NCBI RefSeq assembly: GCF_001307295.1
Contig: NZ_CP012701.1
Location: 1-64,000, forward strand
Source of the DNA: Sphingopyxis macrogoltabida
Lineage (GTDB): Bacteria > Pseudomonadota > Alphaproteobacteria > Sphingomonadales > Sphingomonadaceae
Length of the DNA stretch: 64,000 nucleotides
Direction: 5' to 3'
The translations under genes and the position numbers were made by a program. The notes under the pieces were generated by a model. That model searched no databases, was not told where the DNA came from, and saw only the letters and a list, made by a program, of their open reading frames with translations. The first letter of the stretch is position 1. Each line of letters opens with the position of its first letter. This document shows positions 36,470 through 43,904 of this stretch, piece after piece.

Positions 36470-36898
36470 ATGAAAATACACAGCAAACTGTATATCGGCG
36501 GCGAATGGGTTGATCCATTGAATCCGTCAATATTTGAGGTTGTGAATCCCCTCACCGAAACAGTTTGTGCAACCGTTGCTGGCGGTGGAGAAGATGATGT
36601 CGCTCGTGCGGTGGCAGCAGCCAGGGAGGCGTTCAAGGAGTTTTCCCAATCTAGCGTTGAAGATCGCAGGGCCATGTTGGAACGGATTGCGGCTGGAATC
36701 AAAGCTCGAGCTGACGAGTTTTCAGAAGCAATTAGCATGGAAATGGGAGCACCAACTTGGTGGTCAAGCAGGGCGCAAGTCCCGGCCGGCATTGCCCATT
36801 ATTCAACCGCGGCCAAAGTTCTGGAGAGTTTTGAGTTTCAGAAGATTCAAGGCACTACAGCCATACGACGCGAACCCATTGGCGTTTGCGGGATATAA
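36470..36898 (+). pseudogene. Aldehyde dehydrogenase, N-terminal fragment
   Basis: The 142 residues match the start of NAD-dependent aldehyde dehydrogenases: LYIGGEWVDPL, VNPLTETVCATV, and AIRREPIGVCG just before the usual cofactor-binding segment. A stop follows immediately, and the catalytic cysteine and glutamate regions are missing. The gene follows the TonB receptor and shares its lower GC content, so the two came together from a catabolic locus that was cut at about 36895. Confidence 0.85.
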
Positions 36899-36936
36899 GG
36901 TTATATTGTCACACCGCAACTGAGCACGATCTGGCA

Positions 36937-37740
36937 TCACCTGCTTCCTTGATCAGGCTGATCAATTTCCAGTTGAAGGTCATCCGGCACCGGCATTGGC
37001 GCAAACGCGCTTACATTAGATCGCCCGGTATTGCCGACAGGCAGCCGCCCAGTCAGCGTTCCAAGTGGTGCCAGAATCATCCGGACCATCTGGCCCAGAA
37101 CTTCGCTCCAATCGCGCTTCTCGATCGCAAACCCCAGCATGGCGCCATGACTGGCGAGATGTGGGCCAAGATAGAGCTGCGAAACGATATGCACCCGCTC
37201 CAGATGGTGCCACGCACGATCATCGTCGCCTGCTTCGACCGCTGACTGGTATGCCGCCATTTCATCCGCGATCACCCGCCGCGCAGCAAGGCTCTTGGCA
37301 AGCCCCCGCCAGCGCCGCTGCCGGTGCCAATAGAAGATCTGTGCAAAGGCCCAGATGAACGGGGTCAGAGCCCCGGCCGAAACTTCGACCTCGTCGCTGT
37401 AACGCGTCCCGCCCTCCTTATCCGGCGCGACGGTAATCCAATGATCCCACTTCGAGATGAGGGCACTATAGCCGTCATCACGCAGTCGCTTGGGCCACTG
37501 GGTGCCCTGAGCTTCGTGCAGGGACGTCACGATCCACTGGGTCCCAAAGGGGATCATGCCGAACAGCCGGAGCTTAACCTGATAGCGCCCGCCGGGCTGA
37601 AAGCTCTCGAACGCCGCGTCGTCGACCGGGATGAAGCGCACCAGCGGCCAAGCGATATTCTGCAATAAGCCCGCCGTCTGGACCTCTGCCCAGACGGTGT
37701 CCGGCTTGAGCGCGATATGTGTCGCACGGGAAACCTTCAT
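36937..37740 (-). CDS. SRPBCC-domain / DUF3703 fusion protein
   Basis: Residues 1-150 look like an SRPBCC (START-like) lipid- or ligand-binding domain (HIALKPDTVWAEV, GGRYQVKLRLFG, KWDHWITVAPD). Residues about 155-255 match the DUF3703 family seen near metal-resistance genes (AWHHLERVHIVSQLYLGPH, MLGFAIEKRDW). The two are usually separate proteins, so the fusion is unusual. It overlaps the CDF gene by four bases and ends the mer-like operon, implying a role in metal response. The exact function is unknown. Confidence 0.7.
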   Translation of the reverse strand: MKVSRATHIALKPDTVWAEVQTAGLLQNIAWPLVRFIPVDDAAFESFQPGGRYQVKLRLFGMIPFGTQWIVTSLHEAQGTQWPKRLRDDGYSALISKWDHWITVAPDKEGGTRYSDEVEVSAGALTPFIWAFAQIFYWHRQRRWRGLAKSLAARRVIADEMAAYQSAVEAGDDDRAWHHLERVHIVSQLYLGPHLASHGAMLGFAIEKRDWSEVLGQMVRMILAPLGTLTGRLPVGNTGRSNVSAFAPMPVPDDLQLEIDQPDQGSR

Positions 37741-38363
37741 GCCGCAACGCTCCCCAACTCACGTCGTGCCTGCCGGACAATCTGGATGCCGCCACTGATC
37801 CCAAGCAGCGCCAGGATCGCTGCAACAATAAGGTCGGGCCAGGCCGTCCCGGTGCCGAACACGCCAAGTGCAGCCGCCATCACGGCGATATTGCCGATCG
37901 CGTCATTGCGCGAGCAGATCCAGACCGAACGCATGTTCGCGTCACCGGTGCGGAAGCGATAGAGCATGATGGCGACACCGGTGTTGGCCGCGAGCGCGAG
38001 CGCGCCGATGATCCCCATCAATTCAGGCTCGGGTGCAGCTCCGCCGAGCGCTGCCAGAACGGCCGTGATCATCACCCAGCCACCCAGACCGATGAGGGTA
38101 AGACCCTTGGCCAGCGCGGCCCGGGCCCGCCATGCCAGCGCCATGCCGGCGACCAGCAGGCTGATCGCATAATTGGCGGCATCGCCCAGAAAATCGAGCG
38201 CATCAGCCTGCAATGCGCGGCTGTCAGCGGCAGCCCCTGCCGCCATTTCTACCGCGAACATGCCAGCGTTCACACAAAGCGCGATCCACAAGACCCTGCG
38301 CCAGCGCGGGTCATTCAGCGTTGCCGTCGTTCCGCACGCGGCCTTGCAGCAATCATCAGCCAT
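37737..38363 (-). CDS. Short CDF-family cation transporter
   Basis: This 208-residue protein starts with a cysteine-rich patch (DDCCKAACG) followed by five or six membrane segments with CDF-like metal sites (ADALDFLGDAANY near residue 53 and SRNDAIGNIAVM near residue 150). It lacks the cytoplasmic C-terminal domain. A MerR-type promoter with a 19-bp spacer ends 37 bp upstream. It is probably a metal exporter working with the merT-like and DUF3703 genes. Confidence 0.75.
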   Translation of the reverse strand: MADDCCKAACGTTATLNDPRWRRVLWIALCVNAGMFAVEMAAGAAADSRALQADALDFLGDAANYAISLLVAGMALAWRARAALAKGLTLIGLGGWVMITAVLAALGGAAPEPELMGIIGALALAANTGVAIMLYRFRTGDANMRSVWICSRNDAIGNIAVMAAALGVFGTGTAWPDLIVAAILALLGISGGIQIVRQARRELGSVAA

Positions 38364-38399
38364 CTTCTTACCTTCTCGACAATCTGCGAGTCGGCACTC

Positions 38400-38430
38400 T
38401 ATCTACACCCTGTAGCAACTATAGGGTCAA
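38400..38430 (-). promoter_or_regulatory. MerR-type promoter of the CDF-SRPBCC genes
   Basis: On the minus strand a -35 TTGACC (38430-38425) and a -10 TAGATA (38405-38400) are separated by exactly 19 bp containing the dyad CTATAGTTGCTACAGGG. The overlong spacer with a dyad is the hallmark of promoters untwisted by MerR-family activators. Two merR genes lie within 1.6 kb. Confidence 0.7.
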
Positions 38431-38437
38431 ACGCATT

Positions 38438-38662
38438 CTATCCGCAGCCACCACAATCATCGCCTTGCTGGATTGGCGGGCATTTCTCCGTTCCATATGA
38501 GCAAAACACGCAGCAATCCCCGGCCAGTGGGCGAAGCAGTGTGTGACAACCACTACAATCGTAGAAGAACCAGCATGCGTCTGTCGGCATGGTTTCCAGC
38601 TTTTGTGTGCCACATTCTGGGCAGGTCAGTGTGGACTGGAGGACGACGGCCCGATCAGACAT
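38438..38662 (-). CDS. GDCCVxC-domain small metal-associated protein
   Basis: This 74-residue protein is full of cysteines (CPECG, CSGC, GDCCVFCSYG, CGGCG). The GDCCVFCSYG motif identifies a small family usually found next to mercury-transport genes. It starts with an ATG inside the end of merT, with an eight-base overlap. It probably binds a soft metal ion; no enzyme activity is known. Confidence 0.8.
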   Translation of the reverse strand: MSDRAVVLQSTLTCPECGTQKLETMPTDACWFFYDCSGCHTLLRPLAGDCCVFCSYGTEKCPPIQQGDDCGGCG

Positions 38663-39026
38663 AAAAAATTCCAGCAGCAAGCAGTGTGACTCCGACTGCC
38701 AATCCAACGGCAAGAGCAATCCGCAACCACCGCGGCGAACTCGCCGCCACACCGCCACAGCGGACAGCGTTTTGATGCGCCCGCCAAAGCAAAAATGCCG
38801 AGATCAGCAGGGACAGCGCGCTGATGACGATCCAAATCTCGCGATAGGGGGCTGCAATTGACGCGATACCCGCAAGCCAAGCCGTTCCGATACCCGCCGT
38901 TGCCAGCAAGATCGGCAATGCACAGCAAGCAGCCACTCCAAACGCTGCGCCAATGCCGCTGACGGTCAGTAAAACTGCTCCGCCGAGTTTTGCTTTGTAA
39001 GATTGGTCGTCCGGTTGGTCGGCCAT
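38655..39026 (-). CDS. merT: MerT-like mercuric transport protein
   Basis: This 123-residue protein has three hydrophobic segments and the vicinal cysteine pair in GVAACCALPILLATAGIG near residue 33, the MerT hallmark for passing Hg(II) across the inner membrane. A second cysteine (VRCGG) lies on the loop. No merA reductase is present, so uptake alone would not detoxify; efflux by the neighbouring CDF or sequestration by the GDCCVxC protein are possible. It is first in an operon driven by a MerR-type promoter. Confidence 0.82.
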   Translation of the reverse strand: MADQPDDQSYKAKLGGAVLLTVSGIGAAFGVAACCALPILLATAGIGTAWLAGIASIAAPYREIWIVISALSLLISAFLLWRAHQNAVRCGGVAASSPRWLRIALAVGLAVGVTLLAAGIFYV

Positions 39027-39055
39027 CGCTAGCTCCTTGTCGAATCATGACCAGG

Positions 39056-39086
39056 AGCTTACCGTCTGTAGCTACTACAGACTCAA
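39056..39086 (-). promoter_or_regulatory. MerR-type promoter/operator of merT
   Basis: On the minus strand a -35 TTGAGT (39086-39081) and a -10 TAAGCT (39061-39056) are spaced 19 bp apart around the dyad CTGTAGTAGCTACAG. It lies between divergent merT and merR, the classical mer arrangement, and is probably bound by the product of 39108-39551. Confidence 0.78.
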
Positions 39087-39107
39087 GCGATTTTTGAGGG
39101 CGCCCTT

Positions 39108-39551
39108 TTGACCCAGCAAGAATTTCCGATTGGAGCATTGTCGCAGCAGTGCGGATGCAACATCGAAACGATCCGCTATTACGAACGGATCGGCCTCATT
39201 CCGCGTGCCGACCGACGCGGACGGTATCGCTACTACACAACCGGAGATGCTGATCGTTTGCGCTTCATCAAGCGTGCCCGCGCTCTGGGATTTGCGATCG
39301 AAGAAATCCGAAATTTGCTCACGCTAACCAAATCAGCATCGGAAAGCGGCATTGATGCCTGCGCTGACGCTAAGGCGATTGCGCAATCAAACCTGCAGAT
39401 TGTGAAAGCGCGGCTTGAAGACCTCAAGCGGATGGAGGCGGTCCTCACTGATGCGATTGGTGCTTGCGACCAAGATTCGTTCAAAGGCTGCCCGATCCTT
39501 GCCACGCTGAGCGGGACTTACTGGACCGGTGAAAGCGGAACTCCGGCATGA
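39108..39551 (+). CDS. merR: MerR-family regulator 1
   Basis: This 147-residue regulator has the MerR winged helix-turn-helix (IGALSQQCGCNIETIRYYERIGLI), a coiled-coil dimerisation helix and three candidate metal cysteines (DACADAKA near 84, ACDQDSFKGC near 120-128). The three-cysteine set is like Hg/Pb/Cd sensors rather than CueR. It probably senses Hg(II) and activates the divergent merT promoter. A TTG start at 39108 is used. Its stop overlaps the next merR by four bases. Confidence 0.85.
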   Translation: MTQQEFPIGALSQQCGCNIETIRYYERIGLIPRADRRGRYRYYTTGDADRLRFIKRARALGFAIEEIRNLLTLTKSASESGIDACADAKAIAQSNLQIVKARLEDLKRMEAVLTDAIGACDQDSFKGCPILATLSGTYWTGESGTPA

Positions 39552-39952
39552 GGATCGGCGAGTTGGCGAGCGCCACGGCGACCAAGGTCGAGACCGTGCG
39601 CTATTACGAAAAGATCGGGCTGCTGCCTCCACCCGCACGGACAAGCGCCAATTACCGGGCCTATGGGACTGATCATCTGGCGCGCCTGTCGTTCATCCGC
39701 CGCGCCCGCGATCTCGGCTTCACGCTCGAAGCCGTGCGCGAGCTCCTCACGCTGTCGGATGACAAGTCCCAATCCTGCGATGCGATTGACGGTATCGCTC
39801 GCGTCCACCTCACCGAAATCGACCGCAAGATCGCCGATCTGAGCGCGCTGCGCGGCGAACTCGACCGGGTAATCGGATCCTGCCGACACGGGACAGTGGC
39901 CGACTGCAAGATCATCGAGACACTTGGACCGCGTAAGATGGCCTCGGCGTAA
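39548..39952 (+). CDS. MerR-family regulator 2
   Basis: This 134-residue regulator has the MerR helix-turn-helix (IGELASATATKVETVRYYEKIGLL) and cysteines at QSCDAI (near 77) and SCRHGTVADC (near 115-123). The pattern suggests a divalent metal sensor such as Zn, Cd or Pb. It is translationally coupled to the first merR (ATGA overlap), an uncommon tandem, and ends 27 bp before IS copy 2. The tandem could serve the two distinct MerR-type promoters nearby. Confidence 0.83.
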   Translation: MRIGELASATATKVETVRYYEKIGLLPPPARTSANYRAYGTDHLARLSFIRRARDLGFTLEAVRELLTLSDDKSQSCDAIDGIARVHLTEIDRKIADLSALRGELDRVIGSCRHGTVADCKIIETLGPRKMASA

Positions 39953-40064
39953 CCATCTCGCGTTACCAACCGAATTGACTGTCCCCCGTCAGCACCAATG
40001 GCACAGATTTGAGGTTGTGATTTAAGGAGGGTTGGGGCTTCGTCGTAGTGACGAAGGAACGAAG

Positions 40065-40454
40065 ATGAAGACCCAACCCTCCGTGAAAAAATCCCCTCCC
40101 AAGAAGGCCCCAGCTGAGCGGGTGGTCAAGGATATCCGCCGAGCAACCCGGCGCCATTTCTCTGCCGAAGAAAAGATCCGCATCGTGCTGGACGGCCTGC
40201 GTGGTGAGGACAGCATCGCAGAGCTGTGCCGCAAGGAAGGCATCGCCCAGAGCCTGTATTACACTTGGTCGAAGGAGTTTATGGAAGCAGGTAAGCGCCG
40301 GTTGGCCGGTGATACCGCCCGTGCCGCGACCACTGGCGAGGTGCAGGATCTGCGCCGCGAAGCCCGCGCCCTGAAGGAATGCGTGGCCGACCTGACGCTG
40401 GAAAACCGTTTGCTCAAAAAAAGCATGATCGCGGATGGGGGCGACGAAGAATGA
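40065..40454 (+). CDS. IS3-family transposase OrfA (copy 2)
   Basis: This 129-residue DNA-binding subunit closely resembles the copy 1 OrfA, with the helix-turn-helix SIAELCRKEGIAQSLYYTW and a C-terminal leucine zipper. The ATG at 40065 follows a GAAGGAACGA ribosome-binding site. An A7G run at 40416-40423 could permit -1 slippage into orfB. Confidence 0.88.
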   Translation: MKTQPSVKKSPPKKAPAERVVKDIRRATRRHFSAEEKIRIVLDGLRGEDSIAELCRKEGIAQSLYYTWSKEFMEAGKRRLAGDTARAATTGEVQDLRREARALKECVADLTLENRLLKKSMIADGGDEE

Positions 40455-41431
40455 GGTATCCCGCATCCGAGAAGCTCGAGATCATCAGGATCGTCGAGCA
40501 GTCCCACCTGCCTGCCAAGCGAACGCTGGACCAACTCGGCATCGCCCGGCGGACGTTCTACCGCTGGTATGACCGCTACCTCGCAGGCGGCCCGGAGGCG
40601 TTGGCGGATCGGCCATCGGCTCCAGGCCGGGTGTGGAACCGGATCGCGCCCGAGGTGCAGGACCAGATCGTCGAAATGGCGCTGGAGCAGTCCGAGCTGT
40701 CACCGCGCGAACTGGCGGTGCGATTTACCGATGAGCGCCAATACTTTGTGTCCGAAGCTACGGTTTACCGCCTGCTCAAGGCCCACGATCTGATCACCAG
40801 CCCGGCATACGTCGTGGTGAAAGCGGCTGATGCGTTCCATACCAAGACGACCCGGCCGAACGAGATGTGGCAGACCGATTTTACCTACTTCAAGATCATC
40901 GGGTGGGGCTGGATGTATCTCTCCACCGTGCTCGACGACTTCTCGCGCTACATCATCGCCTGGAAGTTGTGCACCAACATGCGGGCCGAGGATGTGACCG
41001 ACACGCTGGATGTAGCGTTGGTCGCATCCGGATGCGACAGCGCCACGGTGTTGCACAAGCCCCGGCTGCTCAGCGACAATGGTCCCAGCTACATCGCGGG
41101 CGAACTGGCTGAATACATCGAGGCCAACAAGATGAGCCACGTGCGCGGCGCCCCGATGCACCCCCAGACCCAGGGCAAGATCGAGCGCTGGCACCAGACC
41201 CTTAAAAACCGCATCCTGCTCGAGAACTACTTCCTGCCCGGCGACCTTGAGGCCCAGATCGAGACCTTCGTCGAGCACTACAACCACCGCCGATACCACG
41301 AGAGCCTAAACAACGTGACGCCCGCAGACGCCTACTTCGGCAGGGCACCAGCCATCATCAAACAACGCGAAAGGATCAAGCGACAGACCATTGAACATCG
41401 GCGCTTGCAACACCGTAAGCTCGCCGCCTAA
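40451..41431 (+). CDS. IS3-family transposase OrfB (copy 2)
   Basis: This 326-residue integrase-type catalytic subunit has an intact DDE set (MWQTDFTYFK, LSDNGPSYIAG, GKIERWHQTLK). Its ATG overlaps the orfA stop. It appears functional by sequence. Confidence 0.9.
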   Translation: MRYPASEKLEIIRIVEQSHLPAKRTLDQLGIARRTFYRWYDRYLAGGPEALADRPSAPGRVWNRIAPEVQDQIVEMALEQSELSPRELAVRFTDERQYFVSEATVYRLLKAHDLITSPAYVVVKAADAFHTKTTRPNEMWQTDFTYFKIIGWGWMYLSTVLDDFSRYIIAWKLCTNMRAEDVTDTLDVALVASGCDSATVLHKPRLLSDNGPSYIAGELAEYIEANKMSHVRGAPMHPQTQGKIERWHQTLKNRILLENYFLPGDLEAQIETFVEHYNHRRYHESLNNVTPADAYFGRAPAIIKQRERIKRQTIEHRRLQHRKLAA

Positions 41432-41505
41432 AACCCAACAACAGACGAGGCCCGCACTCCGCTAATTTACGCCGCGACCTGTGCCAAATGTTCTGACGAC
41501 GGACA

Positions 41506-41948
41506 CCTAGGCTCAGCCTGTATTGCTCCCGGATATGGGCCAGCACTGCCATGTCGTGCGGGAACGCTCATCGGTCGCGTGTGCCATTAACGATAGCCAC
41601 GCGTGCTGATCTGCATCACCCGGCAGATCGTCTCGACCGGCCAGACATGACGCCAGCTCTCCACGAATGCAAACCTCACGGCCGCTGGCTCGCGAAGAAC
41701 TGCGTGGCCTACTTTAGGATGTCCCTCTCTTCCTTGAGCATGCGGTTCTCAAGGCGAAGCCGTTCGTTCTCGCGGGCCAGATCTGCCTGCGGCGCTGATA
41801 CCAGATCAGATGGCCGATACTGCGCAAGCCATTCGCCCAGCGTCGACTTACCAATGCGCAAATCCTTGGCCACACGCTCACGCGAAAGCCCACTGGTCAG
41901 CGCAATCCGCACCGCCTCCTGCTCGAACTCTTCGAAATGCTTCATCAT
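41506..41948 (-). pseudogene. Remnant of a second IS3-family element
   Basis: Positions 41709-41948 encode a 79-residue OrfA (helix-turn-helix LSRERVAKDLRIGKSTLGEWL and a coiled coil ending ENRMLKEERDILK). Below 41709 the start of OrfB is readable (AVRFAFVESWRHVWPVETIC, then a stop and a frameshift before MAVLAHIREQYRLSLG). The sequence is cut by IS copy 2 at 41505. The element is dead and unrelated to the flanking IS copies. Confidence 0.75.
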
Positions 41949-42187
41949 CTCGTCGGTCTCCTGTTGCGAGCTCTAAACGCTTAGGTGACCGGCACAAAAC
42001 CGTTACAAGTCCACACCAGAACCATTTCTCCATCCCGTTAAGTCTTCCGCTGAGGGATAAGCGAATCCCGCGCGTAATGAGAATGGGATATAAATGCATC
42101 CGACAGCGGCTCCGCCGCACCTGCACAAGTGTCCAATCCGTGCCAACAGCGAGAGATGCCGCGACGAGGGGCGCAAAGGAAGAAGCA
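41949..42187. other. Gap after the IS3 remnant
   Basis: No complete gene is visible. The left part should contain the outer end of the dead IS3 element. The right part leads into the acetyltransferase gene and ends with its GGAAGAAG ribosome-binding site. Some frames are open but show no protein-like pattern. Confidence 0.4.
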
Positions 42188-42736
42188 ATGGACCGCTCTA
42201 TGCTGAAGCGATTGGTTGAATACCGGGTCAACTGGATCCTCACTCAAGACCACAAGGTCGCAACAGCGCAGCCAGGTGAACGCCTAAGGACCGCTGCCAT
42301 GTCGGATCATGTGCGGCGAGTGCTTCGGAATCATCCTGACGAGCGCGTCAGGAGTGCCCTCAGCTTCGAAAACGCGGGCTATAAAGGATTCGCGCTGCTC
42401 CTCGATCAAGAGCCGGTATGCGTCGTTCATTTCACCGACAGCGCCCATTACGAACATGCAGCAACCTGGCCTCTCGCCGATCATGAAGTCGCGCTGGTCA
42501 ACATAATCACATTACCGCAATATCGATCTCGCGGTTATGCCTCCCAACTCATTAAGGAGGCCACCGCAGAGCTGGTGCCAGATCCTTTTGTCCGTGCGAT
42601 CGCATTCATCTGGTGGAACCACACCGCATCTCTTCGCGCGTTTCGCAAGGCGGGTTGGAAGCGGATAGGATTCTCCCTCGAGCTCGTGCGGCGGAAGGGT
42701 CGAACTTTCACCATGCGGATCCCGCTCTTGCCCTAG
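42188..42736 (+). CDS. GNAT-family N-acetyltransferase
   Basis: This 182-residue protein has a GNAT fold. The acetyl-CoA-binding motif is seen as IITLPQYRSRGYASQLI near residues 104-120, followed by the WNHTASLRAFRKAGWKRIGF block near 140-160. The substrate is unknown. The ATG at 42188 is chosen for the preceding GGAAGAAG. It lies between a dead IS and the broken copper genes and may be part of the copper island or a passenger. Confidence 0.75.
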   Translation: MDRSMLKRLVEYRVNWILTQDHKVATAQPGERLRTAAMSDHVRRVLRNHPDERVRSALSFENAGYKGFALLLDQEPVCVVHFTDSAHYEHAATWPLADHEVALVNIITLPQYRSRGYASQLIKEATAELVPDPFVRAIAFIWWNHTASLRAFRKAGWKRIGFSLELVRRKGRTFTMRIPLLP

Positions 42737-42807
42737 CCTGTCAGACCCCAGGTGCCGTTGGCGACCGCGGGGGAGCGTCGGACGCCGATGCTGAATGAGG
42801 AGGGGCG

Positions 42808-43169
42808 CATCTTGCTCTGAAGCATCGGGCGCTGCACGGGTACGAGGCGATTGGGACGATCGTCGTGGGCTTTGTCATCGCAAATGGCCCGGTCTGTGCC
42901 TGACTGCTGGTAGGAGCCGCAACGCACTCGTCTCTTACGGCCGGTTCCTCCTCAGCAAGCAGGCGTTGTTCGTCGCCATGCTGGGCCTCGCCTCGTTTGA
43001 CCGCTTCCGCCTCACTCCGGCACTCGAGTACTCGATCAGCGCGGGCGATCATGCCGGCGCGCTGCGCGCGCTGCGGCTGAGCCGGGGCGTCGAAACCGCC
43101 CGCATCGTCTCGATCCTGGCGCTGGTCGCCTGGCTTGGGACGCTCGAACCGCCTGCGTCCGCCATGTGA
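42808..43169 (+). pseudogene. copD-like copper resistance gene, degraded 3' fragment
   Basis: One frame reads HRALHGYEAIGTIVVGFVIA and then hits a TGA where a tryptophan codon is expected, continuing LLVGAATHSSLTAG. After a frameshift near 42940 another frame gives YGRFLLSKQALFVAMLGLAS and ends VAWLGTLEPPASAM. Together these match the last part of CopD membrane proteins, which help import copper for periplasmic enzymes. The 5' portion is absent, so the gene is broken by truncation, a nonsense change and a frameshift. Confidence 0.7.
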
Positions 43170-43203
43170 GGGGCGGGCGTTCCAATCACCCGCCCTGGTC
43201 GCG

Positions 43204-43536
43204 CTAGGCGGCCATCTTCTCGCATTCCTCGGCGCAACGGTTACAGGCTGCGACGCAATCCTCCATCCCGTCTAGCCCTTCGCAGCTTGCCGCGCACGCG
43301 CGACAAATATCGGCGCACTCGCGGCAGATGTTGGCGTGGCGCTCGGATTTGCGCGCTATGCAGTCGATCGCGACGCTGCAGATCTGCGCGCAGTCCAGCA
43401 TCAGCTTGATATGTTGCGGTTCGGAGTGTCGCCCGCCCGCCTCGAGGCAGTGGTTAATCGCCATGTGGAGGCAGGTGATGTGGCACTCGTGACAGGCGTC
43501 CATACACGCCTTCATCTCAGGATCGATTTGATGCAT
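43204..43536 (-). CDS. Four-helix-bundle copper-binding protein (Csp-like)
   Basis: This 110-residue cytosolic protein has regularly spaced cysteines and histidines (CMDACHECHITCLHMAINHC, then CAQICSVAIDC, CRECADICRAC and CNRCAEEC), as in the copper storage proteins that line a four-helix bundle with thiols to hold many Cu(I) ions. The ATG at 43536 is supported by AAGGAAAG. A MerR-type promoter lies upstream. It fits with copA and copZ in the same island as a cytoplasmic copper buffer. Confidence 0.87.
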   Translation of the reverse strand: MHQIDPEMKACMDACHECHITCLHMAINHCLEAGGRHSEPQHIKLMLDCAQICSVAIDCIARKSERHANICRECADICRACAASCEGLDGMEDCVAACNRCAEECEKMAA

Positions 43537-43622
43537 TGTCTTTCCTTTCATATGAGCCCTGCTCCTCTCGGAGATACGCGGTTCTTGGCGGCATACCTCG
43601 CCGGCGTCGGGGGCCTCGCCGC

Positions 43623-43653
43623 TTTTACGGCTTGGACCATAGTTCAAGGTCAA
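43623..43653 (-). promoter_or_regulatory. MerR/CueR-type promoter of the csp gene
   Basis: On the minus strand -35 TTGACC (43653-43648) and a weak -10 GTAAAA (43628-43623) are separated by 19 bp containing the dyad CTTGAACTATGGTCCAAG. This is the geometry of copper-responsive CueR promoters. Confidence 0.65.
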
Positions 43654-43683
43654 CCCTGTTCTTTCGCACAACGGGTCCCATGG

Positions 43684-43816
43684 TCAGCGCACGAATAGGG
43701 TTACGACGATGATCCCGGCACCGAGCGCCAGGAGGGTCAGCAACGCCATCGCGGCGATCTGCGGGCGCGTGACGCGCGGTTTGCCCATCATCTCGGAATG
43801 CTCGTGGTCGCGCTTA
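43684..43816 (-). pseudogene. C-terminal remnant of a small membrane protein
   Basis: A minus-strand frame entering from the IS630 boundary reads YKRDHEHSEMMGKPRVTRPQ and then one hydrophobic segment (IAAMALLTLLALGAGIIVVTLF) before a stop at 43684. The beginning has been removed by the IS630 insertion. It precedes the copper-storage gene and may have been a copper-island membrane protein. Confidence 0.35.
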
Positions 43817-43904
43817 TACCAAGGCGCACTGAGGGTGACTCACGCGAGGGATTCCCAACCGGCTGAAATTATGATTCGTTGCGGCAGGCGTATGGAGGCT
43901 TGCA

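Larger units (their letters stand above)
39980..41505 (+). mobile_element. IS3-family element, copy 2 (1526 bp)
   Basis: Same element type as 22648-24170 but inverted, with matching ends (TGTCCCCCGTCAGCACCAATGG at 39980 and, inward from 41505, TGTCCGTCGTCAGAACATTTGG). The two copies differ at scattered positions, so they are not a recent duplication. No target duplication is seen. The right end abuts a truncated, different IS3-family element. Confidence 0.85.
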
